This document shows positions 1-5,392 of a stretch of 5,392 bases of DNA, piece by piece (the first letter of the stretch is position 1; every line of letters begins with the position of its first letter). The stretch is taken from the NCBI GenBank assembly GCA_002317225.1, contig DCIW01000055.1, positions 1 to 5,392 of the forward strand, written 5' to 3'. Origin of the DNA: Prevotellaceae bacterium UBA1716 (lineage in GTDB: Bacteria > Bacteroidota > Bacteroidia > Bacteroidales > Bacteroidaceae). The notes below the pieces were generated by a model. That model did no database searches, was not told where the DNA came from, and worked only from the letters and a program-made list of their open reading frames with translations. The position numbers were made by a program, and so were the translations under genes.

Positions 1-2
1 TG

Positions 3-10
3 CAAAGATA
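3..10 (-). promoter_or_regulatory. Putative -7 promoter box for a gene left of the window
   Basis: Read on the minus strand this is TATCTTTG, a perfect fit to the Bacteroidetes sigma-ABfr -7 consensus TAnnTTTG. It lies downstream of the terminator of the large minus-strand gene and points out of the left edge, so a further minus-strand gene outside the window probably has its own promoter here. The -33 side is weak: only TTTA is seen, at 33-36 (plus CAAA expected, TAAA found), with slightly long spacing. The assignment rests on the -7 match and its position; the gene it would serve cannot be seen. Confidence 0.45.
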
Positions 11-53
11 TAAAAACTAATTTATACCATTGTAAAGAAATAGTAAAAATAGT

Positions 54-93
54 AAAAAAAATAAGGAGCGAGCCTCGATTTGAGACTCGCCCC
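54..93 (-). terminator. Rho-independent terminator of the large secreted-protein gene
   Basis: On the minus strand the arms at 93-82 and 76-65 (GGGGCGAGTCTC and GAGGCTCGCTCC) form a 12-bp stem with two G-T wobble pairs around a 5-base loop (AAATC). The stem is followed directly by a T-rich run (TTATTTTTTTT, plus positions 64-54). It starts 25 bases after the TAA stop of the 118-3498 gene. A GC-rich stem plus U-tract is a textbook intrinsic terminator. The plus strand lacks a good T-run after the stem, so it works mainly for minus-strand transcripts. It separates the gene from the next promoter at 3-10 and suggests the gene is transcribed on its own. Confidence 0.9.
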
Positions 94-117
94 TTTGATA
101 TTTGGGGAAGTTTGTGA

Positions 118-3100
118 TTACTTAACCATGAACTTCTTACCGTTCTTGATAACGATACCCTTGTAAGAGTTGCTTACACGCTGACCAGCCATGTTGAATA
201 CAGCTGCGTTCTTAGTGTCAGTGTTAACAGTAACGATGTCAGTAACAATCTGCTTGAATGTGTCACCTGAGAGGTAGTAGAGTTCGAAGTCGTCGAAGAT
301 TACCCAGTCAGAACCGATAGCAGCAGTCTTGCGGATACCGAGAGTGAGGTTGTCACCAGTTTCGATAGTGATCTGTACCTTGTTTGCTACGTCAGCAGGA
401 TGCTGCTTGCAAACCTGGAGGAAGCCCTGCATTGAAGATGGGTAGTAGTAAGAAGTACCGTCGAAGTCAATCTTTGTATCGAATGGATAGCTACCTTCTG
501 CTACATCATTTCCGTAGATGTCACCATTGTAAGTCTTTTCAGTGCCTTCGATTGCAACAGCCTTGTTTGCGTAAACGCTTACAGAACCGTCTTCCATTTC
601 TTCTGTACCCCAGTCAGTAACAACTTCAGTGAATGAGTTCTGAGTGTACTTGAGGGATTCGATAGCCTTGATGTAAGTGAATGCATCGTTTTCGTCAGAA
701 GTCTTCATGAAGAGCTGAGCATTGTGGTTAGCCCATGCTTCTTCGTTACCAGCTTCGTTGTAAGCATTAACGAGATCTGCAGTTACAGAACCACCGTCAC
801 GGTAGATAGCCTTAACGCGGAGTTCGTAAGTACCTGCTGGGAGACCGTTGAGAGTCTGTGAGAGTGTGAATGCAGACTTGTTCCAAAGTTCAGCATTTAC
901 CTTCTTACCGTCAGTGTCAAGAGCATATTCGTTGTTTGTTGGAGTTTCACCTGACCAACCACCACTTGGATTGTTAGTGAAGTCTGGGTTAACGATGTAG
1001 CTTGTGATGTTAGCAGGAGCAGCTTCAGTTGCATCACCAGCACCCATAGCAGCCATCAATGCGATGTTGTAAGGGATTGAAAGCTGATCGAGATAAGCAC
1101 CGAGTTCATCAGCAGTCTTCATTGATGCATTCATTTCTGCAACCTGCTTCTTGATAATCTCGTTGATAGTAGCATCGTTAAGAGCGATAGCCTTGTCATA
1201 TACACCACAATATGTCTTGTAAACATTAGCGATTTCGTTGAGTTCAGCAACGCGCTCGTAAGTGTCTTCTTCCTTATCACCGTAATTGCTCATGTAATCG
1301 AATGCAGGAGTTGTGAATTCGTATTCAGCGAGAGCAGCCATGTCGTCAAATGCTGTGTACTTCTTTTCTTCAGCAACAACCTTATTTACGAATTCCTTAG
1401 CTTCGCAGTACTTAGCGTAAGCAACTTCGTATGCAGCCTGGTCAGCGACTGGCAACTGGATTTCAGCGAGGAGATCCTGAGCAGCCTTCTTATCACCAGC
1501 GAATGCGATTTCTTCAACCTGAGGAGCGAGCTTGTCGAGGTATTCCTGCATCTTTGCAGTGAAATCAAGGTCTTCACCATAGAAATAGAGACGGAAACCT
1601 GTGTAGTTAGCAACACCTGTACAGCGACCACCGATAGTGAGCTTACCGTCCTTAGCAGAGATGATTGAAGTCTCAACATCAATCCATGCCTTTGGATTCC
1701 ACTCGTACCAACCGTACTGCTGGCTTGGACCTGGACGGTCAGAGTCGTTCTTTACAGTTTCAGAGTATACATATTCACCATTAGAGTTGCCTGCGTAGAT
1801 GTCACGAGTCTGTTCACCAGCCCAGAAGTTACCACGAACGAGACCCTTAAGGCTGTAGTAACCGTTAGGAAGACCTACGAGAGCCTGCTCGATACCGATA
1901 GTACCTGCAGAAACTGAGTTCCAACCGTCAGATACACCAACAACACCACTCTGGTACATGAGCTGGAGACCAGCAGACCAACCTGAATAGCGGTTAGCTC
2001 TGTACCATTCGTTAGTTACATCGTTAGATGGGTAGAGAGTTACGCCATCACAAATGTCAGAAAGACCAAGACCTGCAAAGTCTATTTCCTTGTATGCCTT
2101 AGGGCTACCCTTAGCACAGACAGCACCCCAATCAGCCCAAGCACCTTCCTTGAGTGTCCAAGTGCCTTCAGCCTCATTGTATGTAGGGTTGTACTGTGGT
2201 TGTACGAACCAAGGGTAAGTGATGAGCGAAGTGAAGTCCTTTTCACCCTTCTCACCTGCAGGCTGAGAGTTGAGGTAGTCAGCGCGAGCCTTTGACAATG
2301 TGTTGTACACATCTTCATAATACTTAGCAGGGTCGTCGCCGAGAGCAGCTACATCAGTAGTGAGAGCAGCATCTTTGTTTGTCTTGTAAGCAGCTTCGAA
2401 TGCGTCGTAACCAGGGAATTCAGTAGAAACGAGCATGTTCTCACAAGAAGTGAGGAGACCAGCGAGGTTCTTACAGAACTGGAGAGACTTGCTGAATGAG
2501 TCAGTCATGCTAATGAGGTCGTTCTTAATCTTTACGATAGCGTCAACATCTGTACCAGCATTTTCAACAGCGTCGTCAGCTTCCATCATGTAGTCAGAAA
2601 CCATACCTGCAAGTGCGTCGAAGCCAGCAGAGGTAAGGTCGTTCATGACATCTTCCATGTTAGAGTTGGCAGCAAGATATTCTTCCTTAGCAAGGTCAAC
2701 CTTAGCAGCGTTGTCAGCAGGACCATCGTAGATAACCTGGAGGTTAGTGAATACGAGCCAGTCTGCAGTGATTGAACCTGTCTTGCGGAAACCGAGACGG
2801 ATATAAGTATCTTCAGTAACCACGATCTTCATAGTGTTGTGGTACTTGTCAAGACCGAAGTATTCGCTAAGACCTACGAGACACTGTGGACAGTAGTAAG
2901 GAGTAACTTCGCCAGTTTCCTTATCCTTATATTCATACTTGTAGTCGTTCATCCATGAACCGTCACCATAGTTGTAAACTTCTTCGTGCTGGTCTGCAGA
3001 AGCAAGAGTGCAGAGCACCTTGTCGAAGTTACGAGTTACAGTAGAAGCAGGGTCTTCAGAAGTAAGACAGTCAGCATAGAGGTGACCATACTTCATGTAC

Positions 3101-3498
3101 TTGTGGTTGAAGTGGTTTGTGAAGTTGTCGGCAGGGGTACCTTCACGATAGAGAGCCTGAACGTCTACAGTGTAAGAACCTGCAGGGAACTTGACAACCT
3201 GGTACATATCAGCCTCCTTCTTGTCGTAGAAGCCGTAGATACCGATGTGTCCTTCGAATGCCTCGAGGAATTCGTTTGGTTTATCACCATCAACCTTCCA
3301 GTAGTCACCCATTGTCTGTACCACCTTGTCATGAGGACGGTTTGTGTCGTCGTTAGGACCAACTTCTCCTGAGAAAGACTGACCGTCAACGTCACCAAAG
3401 CCAAGCTTAGCAGCTACATTTTCGCCTACAGTAAAGTCTTGTGCATTTACTGAGAAAAATGTAGCAATTGCAATTGCAAAAGTAAACAGTTTTTTCAT
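118..3498 (-). CDS. Large secreted multi-module protein of unknown function with C-terminal sorting-like domain
   Basis: This complete gene encodes 1126 residues; I recognise no enzyme family. Residues 1-19 are a type I signal peptide (MKK, hydrophobic core, VNA cut before Q20), so the protein leaves the cytoplasm. Three beta-sandwich-like modules follow: about 20-260, 421-645 and 831-1078. Each has a PAG/PNG-Y strand motif (FPAGSY, LPNGYY, LPAGTY) and a closing aromatic strand (DWLVF...IYDG, FRLYFYG, DWVIFDDF...YYLSG). They resemble galactose-binding or carbohydrate-binding folds, by inference only. Modules 1 and 3 are clear diverged copies. Linkers at about 262-418 and 646-828 look alpha-helical, rich in Ala, Lys, Glu and Asp. 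The last 33 residues (NAAVFNMAGQRV...GIVIKNGKKFMVK) match the short C-terminal tail of Prevotella/Bacteroides surface proteins and resemble the end of type IX secretion domains. The start is fixed by the signal peptide; no Shine-Dalgarno is seen. Codon use is strongly biased (17 of 18 Arg codons are CGT/CGC), which implies high expression. It may be a surface glycan-binding or structural protein; this is unproven. Confidence 0.93.
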   Translation of the reverse strand: MKKLFTFAIAIATFFSVNAQDFTVGENVAAKLGFGDVDGQSFSGEVGPNDDTNRPHDKVVQTMGDYWKVDGDKPNEFLEAFEGHIGIYGFYDKKEADMYQVVKFPAGSYTVDVQALYREGTPADNFTNHFNHKYMKYGHLYADCLTSEDPASTVTRNFDKVLCTLASADQHEEVYNYGDGSWMNDYKYEYKDKETGEVTPYYCPQCLVGLSEYFGLDKYHNTMKIVVTEDTYIRLGFRKTGSITADWLVFTNLQVIYDGPADNAAKVDLAKEEYLAANSNMEDVMNDLTSAGFDALAGMVSDYMMEADDAVENAGTDVDAIVKIKNDLISMTDSFSKSLQFCKNLAGLLTSCENMLVSTEFPGYDAFEAAYKTNKDAALTTDVAALGDDPAKYYEDVYNTLSKARADYLNSQPAGEKGEKDFTSLITYPWFVQPQYNPTYNEAEGTWTLKEGAWADWGAVCAKGSPKAYKEIDFAGLGLSDICDGVTLYPSNDVTNEWYRANRYSGWSAGLQLMYQSGVVGVSDGWNSVSAGTIGIEQALVGLPNGYYSLKGLVRGNFWAGEQTRDIYAGNSNGEYVYSETVKNDSDRPGPSQQYGWYEWNPKAWIDVETSIISAKDGKLTIGGRCTGVANYTGFRLYFYGEDLDFTAKMQEYLDKLAPQVEEIAFAGDKKAAQDLLAEIQLPVADQAAYEVAYAKYCEAKEFVNKVVAEEKKYTAFDDMAALAEYEFTTPAFDYMSNYGDKEEDTYERVAELNEIANVYKTYCGVYDKAIALNDATINEIIKKQVAEMNASMKTADELGAYLDQLSIPYNIALMAAMGAGDATEAAPANITSYIVNPDFTNNPSGGWSGETPTNNEYALDTDGKKVNAELWNKSAFTLSQTLNGLPAGTYELRVKAIYRDGGSVTADLVNAYNEAGNEEAWANHNAQLFMKTSDENDAFTYIKAIESLKYTQNSFTEVVTDWGTEEMEDGSVSVYANKAVAIEGTEKTYNGDIYGNDVAEGSYPFDTKIDFDGTSYYYPSSMQGFLQVCKQHPADVANKVQITIETGDNLTLGIRKTAAIGSDWVIFDDFELYYLSGDTFKQIVTDIVTVNTDTKNAAVFNMAGQRVSNSYKGIVIKNGKKFMVK

Positions 3499-3605
3499 AA
3501 TGAAAATGTTTGGATTAATAAAAAAATTAATTAGGTTTGTTTATGATTTATCACTCTTTTATTTTGAAAAAGCATACACTATACGTTTGCACAATGTTCG
3601 CTATT
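3499..3605 (-). other. Probable 5' leader of the secreted-protein gene (about 107 nt)
   Basis: If transcription starts about 7 bases past the -7 box at 3612-3619, the mRNA has a leader of roughly 107 nt before the ATG at 3498. The last part is very AT-rich and has no Shine-Dalgarno motif, as is usual for Bacteroidetes. A weak hairpin is possible (ATTAAT at 3514-3519 and again at 3526-3531, a self-complementary word around six A:T pairs). I see no recognisable riboswitch or leader peptide. A long, unstructured, AT-rich leader fits a highly translated gene, but the transcription start is inferred. Confidence 0.35.
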
Positions 3606-3611
3606 CGGTTG

Positions 3612-3619
3612 CAAAGATA
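3612..3619 (-). promoter_or_regulatory. -7 promoter box of the secreted-protein gene
   Basis: The minus strand reads TATCTTTG followed by CAAC, a perfect TAnnTTTG -7 box of the Bacteroidetes primary sigma factor. It is the only minus-strand match between the ATG at 3498 and the right-hand gene. No good -33 TTTG sits at the expected spacing (about 3639-3643 reads ATCC on the minus strand). The box overlaps a short palindrome at 3613-3628, so a regulator binding there could block or assist initiation. Confidence 0.6.
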
Positions 3620-3628
3620 TGTATCTTT
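3613..3628. repeat. Palindrome overlapping the minus-strand -7 box
   Basis: AAAGATA and TATCTTT form a perfect 7-bp inverted repeat around a 2-base centre (TG). The left arm is the -7 box of the secreted-protein promoter. The right arm (TATCTTTA, 3622-3629) is one base short of a plus-strand -7 box. It could be an operator, a near-symmetric bidirectional promoter core, or chance in AT-rich DNA. Confidence 0.5.
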
Positions 3629-3663
3629 ATAACACGATGGATTTAAAAATCAATTAAATATAC

Positions 3664-3698
3664 ACGCATGTAACGTAATAAAACGCATTTGTAACGTA
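3664..3698. repeat. Imperfect direct repeat between the divergent promoters
   Basis: ACGCATGTAACGTA (3664-3677) recurs as ACGCATTTGTAACGTA (3683-3698), with two extra T bases inside. The GTAACGTA cores are 21 bp apart, close to two helical turns, so two protein copies could bind on the same face of the DNA. A partial third copy of the first half, CGCATTT, occurs at 3708-3714. The repeats lie upstream of both the minus-strand promoter (3612-3619) and the plus-strand -7 box (3758-3765), a fitting place for activator or repressor sites. The function is inferred; no known regulator motif was recognised. Confidence 0.5.
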
Positions 3699-3725
3699 TT
3701 TAAAGACCGCATTTCCACTTTTATT

Positions 3726-3739
3726 GGCACTTGTGTGCC
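3726..3739. repeat. GC-rich inverted repeat in the -33 area of the ABC gene promoter
   Basis: GGCAC and GTGCC form a perfect 5-bp inverted repeat around TTGT. This small GC-rich island in AT-rich DNA lies 18 bases upstream of the -7 box of the ABC transporter gene, where the -33 contact would be. It may be an operator half-site pair. It is too short, and lacks a T-run, to act as a terminator. Confidence 0.4.
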
Positions 3740-3757
3740 TTTGTGAGAAAAAATGCT

Positions 3758-3765
3758 TACCTTTG
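3758..3765 (+). promoter_or_regulatory. -7 promoter box of the ABC transporter gene
   Basis: TACCTTTG fits the Bacteroidetes -7 consensus TAnnTTTG perfectly and is followed by CAATC. The upstream element is uncertain: TTTG at 3740-3743 leaves only a 14-base spacer, and TTG at 3731-3733 leaves 24, against the usual 19-21. A start of transcription near 3770-3772 would leave a leader of only about 8-10 nt to the ATG at 3780, or 17-19 nt to the ATG at 3789. This favours a short or nearly leaderless mRNA or the second start codon. Confidence 0.55.
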
Positions 3766-3779
3766 CAATCGATAAAAAA

Positions 3780-5392
3780 ATGTACAATATGAGTCTTATA
3801 CAATTATTAAAAAAGATTGCACCATACGTTCGACCATACAAATGGTTGGTAGTTGCAACCCTTATTCTCACTCTTATCGGTTCGCTTATCGCACAGGTAA
3901 ATGCGGTAGTTCTTGATAAGACAGTTGACGCGATTAATGCACTTGTTGTGCCTGAAGGCTTCACTCATACGTTGCTTGGAGGTAAAGGTTTTGACTGGTC
4001 AAGAGCGGCAAATATCCTTACCGTCATAACAATTGTTTTGCTCGGAAAAGAAGTCCTTTCTGCATTAATAAGGTACGCGCAAAACTATTTTGGAGAGCGA
4101 ATGCGAATACTCGTTAGCAAAGATTTGTCACAAGCTGTAGTGGATCATATCCTTTCTTATAGAATGGCATTCTTCTCACAAAATGGTAATGAGGTGGGCA
4201 AACTGCAAGCACGAATCGACCAAGGCGTAGGCTCTTTGTCGTCTACTGTGCAGAGTGTGTTCATCGACCTTTTGCCACTCTTCACTTCGGCCTTCCTTGC
4301 ACTCATCTTGATGTTTGTTGCAAATGTTTACGTTGGTTTTACTGCACTCTTCATCGTACCTATTTATATATGGATAACAATAGCACAAGCTCGAAAACTC
4401 AAAGGTTGGAGACATAATATGCGTAATTTCCGCGAGATGAAGTCTAACGGGATTGTGAGCATAATCGAAAGCATGAATGTCATCAAATCGTTCAATCGCG
4501 AACCAATAGAGAGCAAGAAGCAATGGGATATTCAGACTCAGTTTACAGATAATCAGATGCTTGTTCGTAAGACAAGTTTCTACTTTGATGGAGTGAAAAG
4601 TTTTGTTCAGCAAGTAGGAACTGTCCTTATCATCATCCTTACTGCTTACCTTGTGCTCATTCAATATCCAGGAATGACCATCGGTAAGATTATGTATCAT
4701 GTGATGCTTTTTGCAAATGTGACAGCTCCAATTACCCAACTTCAACGTATCTTCGACTCGCTCAATGATGCTCTTATCTATGCAGAGGGCTTTTTCGACA
4801 TACTTGAGGCGAACGATGAAAAAGAGCCAACTGGTAGTTATCGCCCTGAAAAGGTGAGAGGCGAGTTTGAGATTTGTGGAGTTGACTTCACTTATCCTAA
4901 TGGAACTAAGGCACTTCATAACATCAATATGCAAGTGGGAAGTGGGCATATTACTGCTTTCGTGGGATTGTCTGGAGCGGGTAAGTCGACGATTGTCAAC
5001 TTGTTGGATAAATTTTATGAACCTGATTGTGGTTCGATTAAACTTGATGGTGTCGACTTGAAGGATTGGGACACTCAGTATTTGCGTGAGAATATCGGAC
5101 TCGTTTTGCAGAAGAATCATATCTTTGCAGGCACTATCGAGGAGAATATTCGTTACGGAAAACCTGATGCAACCGACGAGGAAGTGATTGATGCTGCAAA
5201 GAAGGCGTTTATCTATGATCAAGCGATGAAGTTGCCTGAAGGTATGCAATCCAAGGCAACTGCCCTTTCGGGTGGTCAGCAACAACGAATTGCCATTGCC
5301 CGTATGTTCCTGAAGAACCCTCCAATCATCTTCCTTGATGAACCAACAGCATCTCTTGACGCCATTGCAACAGAGCAAATAAAAGCGTCGAT
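3780..5392 (+). CDS. ABC exporter half-transporter, permease fused to ATPase (3' end cut by window)
   Basis: 537 codons are visible before the right edge; homologues are usually about 580-600 residues. It is a type I (ABCB/MsbA-like) exporter half-transporter of the inner membrane that would work as a dimer to export a substrate by ATP hydrolysis. The substrate cannot be told from sequence. The membrane domain has about six hydrophobic segments (near residues 22-44, 76-97, 160-182, 183-203, 272-295 and 303-320). The ATPase domain begins near 361: A-loop Tyr372 (FTYPNG), Walker A GLSGAGKST (396-404), Q-loop Gln444, exporter-type HIFAGTIEENIRYG (447-460), signature LSGGQQQR (496-503), Walker B IIFLDE with catalytic Glu521, and D-loop SLDA. 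The H-loop lies beyond the edge. Two features are odd. The stretch before LSGGQ is short and lacks the usual TEVGERG X-loop, and Walker B continues as DEPTASLD, not the exporter-typical DEATSALD. The start could be ATG 3780 or ATG 3789 (codon 4); no Shine-Dalgarno decides. Codon use is ordinary, unlike the divergent neighbour. Confidence 0.93.
   Translation, partial: MYNMSLIQLLKKIAPYVRPYKWLVVATLILTLIGSLIAQVNAVVLDKTVDAINALVVPEGFTHTLLGGKGFDWSRAANILTVITIVLLGKEVLSALIRYAQNYFGERMRILVSKDLSQAVVDHILSYRMAFFSQNGNEVGKLQARIDQGVGSLSSTVQSVFIDLLPLFTSAFLALILMFVANVYVGFTALFIVPIYIWITIAQARKLKGWRHNMRNFREMKSNGIVSIIESMNVIKSFNREPIESKKQWDIQTQFTDNQMLVRKTSFYFDGVKSFVQQVGTVLIIILTAYLVLIQYPGMTIGKIMYHVMLFANVTAPITQLQRIFDSLNDALIYAEGFFDILEANDEKEPTGSYRPEKVRGEFEICGVDFTYPNGTKALHNINMQVGSGHITAFVGLSGAGKSTIVNLLDKFYEPDCGSIKLDGVDLKDWDTQYLRENIGLVLQKNHIFAGTIEENIRYGKPDATDEEVIDAAKKAFIYDQAMKLPEGMQSKATALSGGQQQRIAIARMFLKNPPIIFLDEPTASLDAIATEQIKAS

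Noticed and set aside
384..620. 78-codon open frame on the plus strand inside the secreted-protein gene
   Set aside because: It is antisense to module 3 and its product is low-complexity and Arg/Ser/Cys-rich. No promoter or homology-like pattern is seen.
1386..1682. 98-codon minus-strand frame within the secreted-protein gene (also 2082-2318 and 3165-3404)
   Set aside because: These are alternative frames of the same strand as the real gene. Their Ser/Thr/Leu/Arg-rich translations are typical frame-shift shadows, and the main frame is continuous with clear domains.
2986..3372. 128-codon open frame on the plus strand inside the secreted-protein gene
   Set aside because: It is antisense to the conserved first module of a gene with strong codon bias. 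Its openness follows from that bias, and it has no own signals.
118..3498. Secreted protein as a glycoside hydrolase, peptidase or SusD-like protein
   Set aside because: I saw no catalytic motif, no lipobox cysteine after the signal peptide and no TPR-like SusD pattern. Only binding-like or structural modules can be supported.
3514..3531. AT hairpin (ATTAAT...ATTAAT) as a terminator or attenuator of the minus-strand gene
   Set aside because: The stem is six A:T pairs only, which is too weak. The word is self-complementary and expected in such AT-rich DNA.
3582..3589. Plus-strand TACGTTTG as a main promoter for the ABC gene
   Set aside because: It matches TAnnTTTG but lies almost 200 bases from the start codon and inside the leader of the divergent gene. 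The box at 3758-3765 is better placed, so it is kept only as an alternative in the findings.
3650..3964. 104-codon open frame on the minus strand across the ABC gene start
   Set aside because: It runs antisense to the transporter N-terminus and into the promoter region, with no supporting motif or signal.
4176..5378. 400-codon open frame on the minus strand
   Set aside because: It lies wholly antisense to the ABC transporter, whose motifs (Walker A, LSGGQ, Walker B) prove the plus-strand reading. The antisense product is rich in Cys, His, Ser and Leu, has no recognisable domain and lacks a promoter-like start.

Overview
The window looks like a chromosomal piece of a Bacteroidales bacterium, most like Prevotella/Segatella or a close relative. 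The base composition is moderately AT-rich. Copies of the Bacteroidetes-type -7 box TAnnTTTG lie ahead of both genes, and neither start has a Shine-Dalgarno sequence. The large gene encodes a Sec-exported protein whose short C-terminal tail (FNMAGQRV...KGIVIKNGKKFMVK) is typical of surface and secreted proteins in this group. The genus is inferred from style, not from a database match.

Layout, left to right. Positions 1-117 hold a minus-strand -7 box that probably serves a gene to the left of the window, then a strong intrinsic terminator (54-93) for the large minus-strand gene. Positions 118-3498 (minus strand) encode a 1126-residue secreted protein of unknown function. It has a signal peptide, three beta-sandwich-like modules separated by two long helical linkers, and a C-terminal sorting-like tail. 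Modules 1 and 3 are diverged copies of each other. Codon choice in this gene is extremely biased, which suggests very high expression. Positions 3499-3779 are a divergent intergenic region with a -7 box for each gene, two short palindromes that overlap the promoter areas, and a pair of direct repeats between the promoters. From 3780 to the right edge (plus strand) lies a type I ABC exporter half-transporter (permease fused to ATPase). It is cut by the window edge just after the D-loop, so its H-loop and C-terminus are not visible.

The two genes share an upstream region, but nothing in their sequences shows that they work together. The clearest points of interest are the highly expressed, internally duplicated surface or secreted protein of unknown role, the organised intergenic region, and a shortened X-loop region in the ABC ATPase. 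I found no RNA genes, CRISPR array, insertion sequence, phage genes or obvious defence system. I cannot support a claim of a new multi-gene system from this window alone.
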